Shown piece after piece: positions 1 through 5,606 of a stretch of DNA of 5,779 bases. The position numbers and the translations under genes were made by a program. The notes beneath the pieces were generated by a model, which worked only from the letters and a program-made list of their open reading frames with translations, was not told the DNA's origin and made no database searches. The first letter of the stretch is position 1. Every line of letters begins with the position of its first letter. Source of the DNA: Clostridia bacterium. GTDB taxonomy: Bacteria; Bacillota; Clostridia; Oscillospirales; CAG-272. Where the stretch lies: assembly GCA_017958705.1 (NCBI GenBank), contig JAGDCE010000115.1:1-5779 (forward strand), read 5' to 3'.

Positions 1-225
1 CCAGTCCGTCTCACAGCGCGAGCCGGGGTCGGTCTCGTCGTCGAGCAGATCGAACCACAGTTTATTTATCATCCTGTACGGATAAAACGGCTCGAAGCTG
101 CGGTTGAAGAACATCTCCGCCGACATACCTTCGACCTGCAGCCCGTACCCGAGCTCGATGAAATTTGAGGCGAGTTTACGGCTGATCGGCGTGCCGTGGT
201 ACTGTTTTGAAGCTTTCAGTTTCAT
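1..225 (-). CDS. GH51-like alpha-L-arabinofuranosidase family protein, N-terminal fragment
   Basis: Only the first 75 codons are in the window; the gene runs off the left edge. It starts at ATG 225-223, preceded by AAGGAG with a 5-base spacer. The visible residues include G-T-P-I-S (11-15), S-N-F-I-E-L-G (20-26) and G-M-S-A-E-M-F-F-N-R-S-F-E (33-45). The last block matches the 'GLxAEMLxNRSFE' signature near the N-terminus of GH51-type arabinofuranosidases and related large clan-A hydrolases, which remove terminal arabinofuranose from arabinan, arabinoxylan or pectin side chains. There is no signal peptide, so a cytoplasmic enzyme acting on imported oligosaccharides is likely. The catalytic Glu residues lie outside the window, so family and activity are inferred from this signature alone. 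It could instead be a related uncharacterised hydrolase. It is divergent from the DUF4038 gene and driven by its own consensus promoter. Confidence 0.6.
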   Translation of the reverse strand, partial: MKLKASKQYHGTPISRKLASNFIELGYGLQVEGMSAEMFFNRSFEPFYPYRMINKLWFDLLDDETDPGSRCETDW

Positions 226-276
226 ATGCGCTCCTTCCGCCGGCCGCGTTATGTCGTCATGCCCGGCTGCGTTTTC

Positions 277-305
277 ATTATATCATCAAACGCGGAAAAT
301 GTCAA
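277..305 (-). promoter_or_regulatory. Consensus sigma-A type promoter for the leftward GH51-like gene
   Basis: Read on the minus strand, TTGACA (305-300) and TATAAT (282-277) are both perfect hexamers separated by exactly 17 bases. Transcription should begin near position 270, leaving a leader of about 45 bases before the ATG at 225. The -10 box is preceded by GATGA, almost the same context as in the divergent promoter. Confidence 0.85.
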
Positions 306-352
306 GCGCCGCGCGCAGTACGGGGGCTTTGTTTTGAGGTTTGCGCTTGACA
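300..352. repeat. 10-bp inverted repeat embracing both divergent -35 boxes
   Basis: TGTCAAGCGC (300-309) and GCGCTTGACA (343-352) are perfect inverted copies separated by 33 bases. Each arm is a -35 hexamer plus the four bases upstream of it. The symmetry may simply reflect two promoters of the same type placed back to back, or it may be a two-sided operator for one regulator. The sequence alone cannot decide between these. Confidence 0.6.
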
Positions 353-375
353 CGGCGCGGTATTTGTGATATAAT
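347..375 (+). promoter_or_regulatory. Consensus sigma-A type promoter for the rightward three-gene unit
   Basis: TTGACA (347-352) and TATAAT (370-375) are perfect hexamers with a 17-base spacer. The start of transcription should fall near 382, giving a leader of about 25 bases, with AGGAGA (397-402) placed 5 bases before the ATG at 408. No comparable promoter is visible ahead of the two downstream genes, so this one probably serves all three. Confidence 0.87.
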
Positions 376-407
376 CAAAACAAAGAAAACCACTGCAGGA
401 GAAGCGT

Positions 408-3400
408 ATGAAGCCGTTGTTTACAAAAATCATATCGGCGTTATTGGGGGTGATGATCGTGCTTGGCGGCGTGTCTTTTCGCGCACAGGAAGAGCAGGGA
501 CTGACGGCGGAGATATGGGACCGCGTCGACGTAGTCCTTCAAAGCGAGAAAAAATACGATAACCCTTACAAGGACGTGCAGATCGACGCCGTTTTCACGC
601 ATGAAAGCGGAAAAACGATCTCGCTCTACGGTTTCTGGTACGGCGGCGACGAGTGGCGCGTCCGCTTTTCTCCGACGCTGACCGGCGTTTGGGAATACAC
701 GGTGACGTGCACGGACGAGGAAAACACCGGACTGCATAACGTGAAGGGAAAGATCATTGCGACGGAAAATACCGGCAGCACGATGATCGACCGCCACGGC
801 TTCATAAAAGTTTCGGATAACGGCAGATATTTCGTCTATGACGACGGCACGCCGTTCTTCTGGCTCGGCGATACGAACTGGCAGGCGCCGAACTACGTGA
901 CGATGAACAGCTGCAACTACCCGGGCTGTAAATGCGGCAATCAGTTTCTGCATGAGCTTTATGACAGGTTGAGCAAGGGCTTCACCGTGTATCAGACGTA
1001 TTTCGACGGCGGCGAGACTGACGGTGGCGGACAGCGCGGCGTCACTTCCGAGCCCTCCATGTGGACCAAAAAATATACGAAGATAGATCCCGGTACGTTC
1101 AAAAACAAATTCGACGTGATGTTCGATATGCTCGCGGCGAGCGGCATGGTCATCGCACTCGGCTTCGGCGTCCATTCGTCGACCGTACAGGCGATGTCGA
1201 GCGAGGATCTGTGCGCGCTCAGCCGTTACCTGACCGCGAGATACGCGTCTTATCCCGTCGTATGGATCACCGCGCAGGAGATCACGGGCGATCCGCAGTT
1301 CGACCGCTGGCTCGAGAGCGCGCGCGTGACCGACGCGGGCGACGGCTACGATCATCCGGCGACCGCGCACCAGTATCCGCTCGAGGTGAGCGACTCGTTC
1401 GTCAAAAGGCTCGGAGCGGAGGAATGGCATGATTTCTACGCGCTGCAGAACGGCCACGGCCCGAAGATACCGAGCAAGAGCACTTACAAGGGTTATTACG
1501 AAAACAAGCATAACGGCGGAAAAAAGCCGTTTGTTGAGAGTGAGGCGAATTACGAGGACATTTACTGCGGCGGCTTCAACGGGTACGAGGCCTCGCGCAT
1601 AGCCGCGTGGAAAGCCGTTTTATGCGGAAGCTGCGGCTTCACCTACGGCGTTACGGGCATCTGGGCGAACTGCTGGTCGACGGCGGGGAGCACCGGCTGG
1701 CTCGGCACGTTCAGCACGGAGCCGTGGTATATGGGCATCGAAAAGCCCGGCTCCTTCGAGATGAAATATATGGCGCAGTTCTTCGGATACGTCGGCTTTG
1801 AGCGGCTTATCCCGAGATTCAGCTCCTCGTCGTATTCCGATTTCAGATCGGACGACAAGGTCGTGGCGTCGTCGGGCGACGGCGACACTTACGTCGCGTA
1901 TTTCTACAATACCGATCAGAGTACCGGAAAGCTCAAAGGGCTTGACGGCTCGAAGAAGTATTCGGTCAGATGGTACGACCCGAAGACCGGAAAATATATA
2001 GACGAAGCCGACGCCAAGATCGACGGCGGAGCATACGTCATACCGGAGAAGCCGGACGGCGGCGACTGGGTACTTCTCGTCACGAGTCTCGATCTCGGAC
2101 CGTATGAGACCGAACCGAGACGAAGCGTCGATTCGTCGGCGTCGAAAAATCTCATCAAAGGCGCGGAAGCGAAATGCAGTTCGCAGAGCACCGGCGGTAA
2201 CGCCGCCGCAAAGGCGGTCGACGGCAGACAGGACACGTGGTGGTGCGCCTCCGACAACAGCTTCCCGCAGTGGCTCACGTTCGATATGAAGGAACCCGTC
2301 ACGTTCAACGCGTTTTATCTGCAGATGTACGCGGGCACGCGATCCGTCAGCTATACGGTGCAGGGAAGCAATGACGGGGCCAAGTGGACTAAGATCATCG
2401 AGGCGGATAACGAACCGGCCTCAGCCGGCGACTGCACCGTCGGCGGCAGACTGAAAGAGGAGCAGACGTACAGATATCTGCGCGTCGACTTCGATTCCGT
2501 CACCGGGAACTGGGCGGCGGTCGTCGAGGCGTTCGTCTACAAATATGAAGGCGTGGACAGACAGAAGTTCCAGGGACAGGAGCAGACGCCCGGCGTCAAG
2601 TGCATCGGCAGCAGCAGATACACCGAGGCGGGAATGCTCAAAGAGACCGCGTCAAAGTTGTTTGACGGCGACCTGTCAAAGGAATGGAAGCCGTTCGCCG
2701 CAGAGTCCACACAGACGATAATCCTCGACATGTACGAGAAGAAAACGGTTTACGGGCTCGAGATGATAATGGGCGCGGATTCCGTTCTGCCGGAATACAG
2801 GATCGAGGGCAGCGACGACGGGAAAGACTGGTTCATTCTTGCCGACGCGACGGTCAGGCCGATCAATTCGACGCATGAAGACGGCAGGAACGTGCTGTTC
2901 GAGGAGCTGTCCGGTCAGTACCGGTATATCAAAGTGATAATCATGGGCGCGCAGAGCGGCGATTCGGTAAAGACGATAGCGGAAATGAAGCTTTACGCCG
3001 AGGGGCCGACAGCGGCGGCGCCCGATGAAACGGATCTGTCGGCGCTTACGTCGCTTTACAGGACCTGCGCGAGGATAAAAAACAAAAAAGGCGAATACGA
3101 CGGCGGCAAATACAGAAATGTGCTCAACGCACTTGTAAACGCGCACGGCGCGATATCGGGCGGCGGTGATCAGGCGACAGATGACGCCGCGTATAAGACT
3201 CTGCAGACGGCGTACGACGTGCTGATGGGAATAGAGCCGGAGACGGAGGATGCGACGGACACGGATCCGGCGGATACCGATCCGCCCTCGACTGACGGCG
3301 GCGAGAAGCCCGGTACGTCGGGCAGAAAGATCGCCGTGATCGCCGCCGCGGCGGCGGCAGCGGCAGTCGCGGTCGCGGTGATAACTGCGTCGGTGATACG

Positions 3401-3419
3401 AAAAAAACGTAAAAAATAA
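408..3419 (+). CDS. Membrane-anchored DUF5060/DUF4038 (apiosidase-like) glycoside hydrolase with two F5/8 type C domains
   Basis: A 1003-residue surface protein. In order: signal peptide (1-26, cleavage probably after A26); DUF5060 beta domain (about 34-119); DUF4038 (alpha/beta)8-barrel hydrolase domain from about 124, with R129-H-G-F and F150-F-W-L-G-D-T-N-W158; a 'putative collagen-binding' beta domain to about 558 (W522-Y-D-P, D553-W-V-L-L-V); discoidin/F5/8C-type domains at about 580-713 and 730-863; a helical FIVAR-like segment (876-940); an acidic Thr/Asp/Pro linker (about 943-972); an Ala-rich membrane helix (975-997); and the tail RKKRKK. DUF4038 includes GH140 apiosidase, which acts on pectic rhamnogalacturonan II. 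The candidate catalytic acids are E291, in W286-I-T-A-Q-E, and E379, in K373-P-F-V-E-S-E. The former differs from the usual W-x-x-G-G-D, so the substrate is uncertain. The two discoidin domains probably bind glycans. The start is set by AGGAGA 5 bases upstream. Confidence 0.85.
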   Translation: MKPLFTKIISALLGVMIVLGGVSFRAQEEQGLTAEIWDRVDVVLQSEKKYDNPYKDVQIDAVFTHESGKTISLYGFWYGGDEWRVRFSPTLTGVWEYTVTCTDEENTGLHNVKGKIIATENTGSTMIDRHGFIKVSDNGRYFVYDDGTPFFWLGDTNWQAPNYVTMNSCNYPGCKCGNQFLHELYDRLSKGFTVYQTYFDGGETDGGGQRGVTSEPSMWTKKYTKIDPGTFKNKFDVMFDMLAASGMVIALGFGVHSSTVQAMSSEDLCALSRYLTARYASYPVVWITAQEITGDPQFDRWLESARVTDAGDGYDHPATAHQYPLEVSDSFVKRLGAEEWHDFYALQNGHGPKIPSKSTYKGYYENKHNGGKKPFVESEANYEDIYCGGFNGYEASRIAAWKAVLCGSCGFTYGVTGIWANCWSTAGSTGWLGTFSTEPWYMGIEKPGSFEMKYMAQFFGYVGFERLIPRFSSSSYSDFRSDDKVVASSGDGDTYVAYFYNTDQSTGKLKGLDGSKKYSVRWYDPKTGKYIDEADAKIDGGAYVIPEKPDGGDWVLLVTSLDLGPYETEPRRSVDSSASKNLIKGAEAKCSSQSTGGNAAAKAVDGRQDTWWCASDNSFPQWLTFDMKEPVTFNAFYLQMYAGTRSVSYTVQGSNDGAKWTKIIEADNEPASAGDCTVGGRLKEEQTYRYLRVDFDSVTGNWAAVVEAFVYKYEGVDRQKFQGQEQTPGVKCIGSSRYTEAGMLKETASKLFDGDLSKEWKPFAAESTQTIILDMYEKKTVYGLEMIMGADSVLPEYRIEGSDDGKDWFILADATVRPINSTHEDGRNVLFEELSGQYRYIKVIIMGAQSGDSVKTIAEMKLYAEGPTAAAPDETDLSALTSLYRTCARIKNKKGEYDGGKYRNVLNALVNAHGAISGGGDQATDDAAYKTLQTAYDVLMGIEPETEDATDTDPADTDPPSTDGGEKPGTSGRKIAVIAAAAAAAAVAVAVITASVIRKKRKK

Positions 3420-3488
3420 ATAGCGACACCCGGAATACTAACATGGAGGTCAAGGCGGTAAACGGTTTGTTCGCTGCCGGGCATAAAA

Positions 3489-4481
3489 ATGCAATACGAA
3501 TTCGGTATAATGAAGAAGGGAGCGAAAAACCTGATCACGGACGTTCCCGGAGTAAAGGTCGGTCACTGCACCGTGGCCGATGGAGAGATCCAGAGCGGAG
3601 TCACGGCGATACTGCCGCACACAGGCGATCTGTTCCACGAAAAATGTCCCGCGGGGATGCACGTTATAAACGGCTTCGGCAAGAGCGCGGGGCTGATACA
3701 GATCGATGAATTAGGAAACATCGAAACGCCGATCGTGCTGACGAACACACTCAGCGTCGGCACTGCGTTCACCGCGGTCGTCCGCTATATGATCGAACGC
3801 AACGAGGGCATCGGCAGAGACGAGGGCACGGTGAATCCGGTAGTGCTCGAATGCAACGACGGATTCCTGAGCGACATCAGAGGCCTTCATATAAAGGAAG
3901 AACACGTTTACCGGGCGATCGAGGCGGCTGACGATACGTTTGAGCTCGGTGCGGTCGGCGCAGGGCGCGGCATGAGCTGTTACGGGCTCAAGGGCGGCAT
4001 CGGATCGGCGTCGCGCGTGTTTGAGTGCAACGGTCAGACGTATACGCTCGGAGCGCTCGTGATGACGAATTTCGGCTCGCTGAAGGATCTTATTATAAGC
4101 GGAGACAAGGCGGGGAAGCGGCTCACCGGCGGCAAGGAGGAAACAAAGGGCTCCTGCATAATGGTGCTCGCGACCGACGCGCCGGTGTCTTCAAGGCAGC
4201 TGCGGCGTATCTGCAACCGCGCGCAGAACGGACTTGCGCGCACCGGAGGCATCACCGGCGGCGGAAGCGGCGAGATCGTCGTCGGATTTTCGACCGCGAA
4301 CAAACTGAAAACGTCAGAGACGGTGTGGCATCCGGCGGTGTTCAATGAAAACGCTCTCGAACCGCTGTTCCGTGCTGCCGTTGAAACGGTTGAAGAAGGG
4401 ATAATCAGCTCTATGCTGAACGCGCAGACACTGACCGGCGTAGACGGGCATAAACGCGTGTCGCTGTCCGAGCTGATCTGA
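3489..4481 (+). CDS. P1-family (DmpA-like) self-processing aminopeptidase
   Basis: A 330-residue cytoplasmic N-terminal-nucleophile hydrolase without a signal peptide. Family landmarks are N14-L-I-T-D-V-P-G-V-K-V-G-H26, N86-T-L-S-V-G, P117-V-V-L-E-C-N-D-G, G154-A-V-G-A-G, K168-G-G-I-G and A228-T-D-A-P. DmpA-type enzymes cut themselves just before a Ser, which becomes the nucleophile of the beta chain; here the bond is G221-S222, giving chains of 221 and 109 residues. S260 and E262 follow at the spacing recalled for the DmpA/BapA Ser-Ser-Glu triad (+38 and +40), so the enzyme looks active. Known members release N-terminal residues from peptides, amides or beta-peptides; the substrate here is unknown. 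It lies 69 bases after the hydrolase gene with no terminator between. Neither ATG 3489 nor ATG 3510 has a good ribosome site. The earlier one is preferred because E4-F-G-I7 resembles the family N-terminus. Confidence 0.9.
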   Translation: MQYEFGIMKKGAKNLITDVPGVKVGHCTVADGEIQSGVTAILPHTGDLFHEKCPAGMHVINGFGKSAGLIQIDELGNIETPIVLTNTLSVGTAFTAVVRYMIERNEGIGRDEGTVNPVVLECNDGFLSDIRGLHIKEEHVYRAIEAADDTFELGAVGAGRGMSCYGLKGGIGSASRVFECNGQTYTLGALVMTNFGSLKDLIISGDKAGKRLTGGKEETKGSCIMVLATDAPVSSRQLRRICNRAQNGLARTGGITGGGSGEIVVGFSTANKLKTSETVWHPAVFNENALEPLFRAAVETVEEGIISSMLNAQTLTGVDGHKRVSLSELI

Positions 4482-4494
4482 CGGGAGGTTTATC

Positions 4495-5058
4495 ATGAAA
4501 AGAACGGTTTTGATCATCGCTGCGCTCATTATCGCGCTGACGGTCACGTGCGCGGCTGATAAGATCGGAAAGATAGAAAACGTAAAGATCACGCCCGAAG
4601 GGCTCGTAACGTGGGATGAATACGAAGGTGCCGAGGATTACTGGATCGGCGTTGACGGCGGATTCGTCCCGGCGGACGGTCTTTGCGACCTGAGGGACAG
4701 TATCAGCGAGCCGGGAAATCATTATATCGAGATCGAAGGCTATAACGCGGGAAGTGAAAAGCAGGTAGCGGATTCCGGCAAGATCATGGTCTTCTACGAC
4801 GGCACGAGCTTTTCGCTCGGATCAGAGCAGACGACGGCCGACGCAGCAACAGATCCCGTGACCGCTCCGGCGACCGGCGCGTCAGCCGACACGACGGTAT
4901 CAGGTTCAGGATCGGTGACTACAGCGGCGTCAGACACCGAAACCGTGCTTACTCCGGCGAGATCATCCGGAGTCGCGGTCGCGGCGCTTGTGATATCATG
5001 CCTCAGTTTTGCGGCGTCCTGCGCGGCGGTAGTAATATCTATAATAAAGAAAAAATAA
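4495..5058 (+). CDS. Small membrane-anchored surface protein with one fibronectin-III-like domain
   Basis: A 187-residue protein of unknown function. It has a signal peptide (about 1-20, M-K-R then a hydrophobic stretch, likely signal peptidase I cleavage near A20/A21); a beta-sandwich segment at about 25-101, where V-T-W-D-E, Y-W-I-G-V-D and H-Y-I-E-I-E-G-Y are spaced like fibronectin III strands; a low-complexity Thr/Ala/Ser linker (109-158); a membrane helix (160-184); and a KKK end. It is thus a non-enzymatic miniature of the anchor design of the first gene in the operon. The GGGAGG site at 4483-4488 is placed 6 bases before the ATG, and the gene follows the peptidase stop by 13 bases, so co-translation or coupling is likely. 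It could bind a ligand, act as a spacer, or help the hydrolase at the cell surface; nothing in the sequence decides. The fold assignment is by pattern only. Confidence 0.75.
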   Translation: MKRTVLIIAALIIALTVTCAADKIGKIENVKITPEGLVTWDEYEGAEDYWIGVDGGFVPADGLCDLRDSISEPGNHYIEIEGYNAGSEKQVADSGKIMVFYDGTSFSLGSEQTTADAATDPVTAPATGASADTTVSGSGSVTTAASDTETVLTPARSSGVAVAALVISCLSFAASCAAVVISIIKKK

Positions 5059-5087
5059 AAAAAGTGAGGAGAGATTCCTCACTTTTT
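5057..5087. terminator. Bidirectional intrinsic terminator between converging operons
   Basis: GTGAGGA (5064-5070) pairs with TCCTCAC (5076-5082) around a 5-base loop. Pairing extends outward through the flanking A run (5059-5063) and T run (5083-5087) to 12 bp. The plus-strand T run ends the three-gene unit directly after its last stop codon. Read on the other strand, the A run 5057-5063 becomes a T7 run that ends the leftward operon. The hairpin begins inside the stop codon of the leftward gene. Confidence 0.92.
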
Positions 5088-5341
5088 CAGTTCAGCCCGT
5101 GTACAGTCTCCGCGGTAACGGAGATCACGTCCGGCTGACTTTGCAGGCGCCGTACGTCCTCGGCTGTCGCCTCGGCGGACAACGCGTTCATCCGGTTCGT
5201 TATACGCCAGATGATGCGCAGATCCACACCCGCGCGCGCAAGGATCGCGTCCTGCATCGCATACAGATCCCGGCGGCTGCAGCCGTCGGCAACGCACGGC
5301 AGATCGAAACGTACGGTAATCCGTACGTTTTCTTTTTTCAT
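5087..5341 (-). CDS. Free-standing inhibitor I9/subtilisin-propeptide-like small protein
   Basis: An 84-residue soluble protein with no signal peptide. The pattern fits the beta-alpha-beta-beta-alpha-beta fold of subtilisin propeptides: strand V6-R-I-T-V-R-F, helix R23 to R36, strand R42-I-I-W-R-I, and then N49-R-M-N-A-L-S-A-E-A-T, followed by A60-E-D-V-R-R-L-Q-S-Q-P-D-V-I-S-V75. The last part matches the 'F-x-A-x-x-T-x-E-x-x-x-x-L-x-x-x-P-x-V-x-x-V' signature of the I9 family. Propeptides inhibit and help fold their subtilase; stand-alone versions act as inhibitors or chaperones in trans. No peptidase domain is attached, and no subtilase is in the window. The start at ATG 5341 is chosen because AGGAGT (5353-5348) sits 6 bases before it; a GTG at 5362 lacks such a site. 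It follows the PqqD-like gene by 4 bases. It could instead be an unrelated ferredoxin-like fold. Confidence 0.72.
   Translation of the reverse strand: MKKENVRITVRFDLPCVADGCSRRDLYAMQDAILARAGVDLRIIWRITNRMNALSAEATAEDVRRLQSQPDVISVTAETVHGLN
5307..5338 (+). other. Hairpin with T tract inside the start of the I9-like gene
   Basis: AAACGTACGG (5307-5316) and CCGTACGTTT (5321-5330) form a perfect 10-bp stem with a TAAT loop, followed on the plus strand by TCTTTTTT (5331-5338). In the plus direction this has the form of an intrinsic terminator. In the minus-strand mRNA it lies about 12-35 bases into the I9-like coding region. It may stop antisense read-through, tune translation, or be a coincidence of the codons for V-R-I-T-V-R. 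Confidence 0.45.
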
Positions 5342-5345
5342 CAGA

Positions 5346-5606
5346 TCACTCCTCGATCGCACCGACGGAGCGGAGCTTTTCGATGATCTTATGCACGTCC
5401 CCGGCGATCACCTCACGCGGAGCCTCGTATTCGGCGAACATATCGTCGACTATCTTTTCTTCGGTAGTCTCGGTCTTCAGATGTTCGATGATGAATCCCG
5501 CCGTCTCGTTGCTGAGAAGCATACCCGTGAAGCCGGCGTTGCCCGTCGCAACGGTCACGTGCTCGTTGTCGTTCTGATGCGTGACAAATTCTTTTTTGAG
5601 TTTCAT
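5346..5606 (-). CDS. PqqD-like protein (RiPP recognition element fold)
   Basis: An 86-residue protein, the normal size for stand-alone PqqD-family members. An N-terminal beta portion (about 3-30) is followed by L31-S-N-E-T-A-G-F-I-I-E-H-L43, matching the family signature 'L-N-E-T-A-x-x-I-W-x-x-L', and by T48-E-E-K-I-V-D-D-M-F-A-E-Y60 and D70-V-H-K-I-I-E-K-L-R-S-V-G82, the two C-terminal winged-helix helices. PqqD proteins bind the leader of a ribosomal peptide and present it to a modifying enzyme, classically the radical SAM enzyme PqqE; many relatives occur outside PQQ synthesis, sometimes with unknown roles. AAGGAGG (5617-5611) lies 4 bases before the ATG, and the start overlaps the upstream stop by ATGA, so the genes are translationally coupled. 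No precursor peptide or radical SAM gene is visible. Symbol pqqD is not assigned because PQQ synthesis is not indicated. Confidence 0.85.
   Translation of the reverse strand: MKLKKEFVTHQNDNEHVTVATGNAGFTGMLLSNETAGFIIEHLKTETTEEKIVDDMFAEYEAPREVIAGDVHKIIEKLRSVGAIEE

Noticed and set aside
441..1511. Long open frame of 356 codons on the minus strand opposite the DUF4038 gene
   Set aside because: It is rich in Arg, Ala and Val with no recognisable domain, has no ribosome site, and lies fully antisense to a gene with clear domains. It is a by-product of GC-rich codon third positions.
3420..3488. Possible terminator between the hydrolase and peptidase genes
   Set aside because: Only short CCCGG/CCGGG complementarity about 45 bases apart was seen, with no T run, so read-through into the peptidase gene is more likely.
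3506..3511. TATAAT as a -10 box of an internal promoter for the peptidase gene
   Set aside because: There is no -35-like hexamer 16-18 bases upstream (ATAAAA at 3483-3488), and transcripts would start after both candidate ATGs.
3170..3538. Minus-strand frame of 122 codons across the hydrolase end and peptidase start
   Set aside because: It is antisense to the linker and membrane-helix codons, with low-complexity Ala and Ser runs mirrored from the real gene.
3443..3709. Plus-strand frame of 88 codons beginning at the ATG beside GGAGGT
   Set aside because: The GGAGGT lies after its ATG rather than before it, and the frame mostly overlaps the conserved N-terminus of the P1 peptidase in another frame.
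4534..4554. Lipoprotein signal around C19 of the small surface protein
   Set aside because: The residues before the Cys are T-V-T, without the Leu or similar residue at -3 that a lipobox needs; a signal peptidase I site near A20/A21 fits better.
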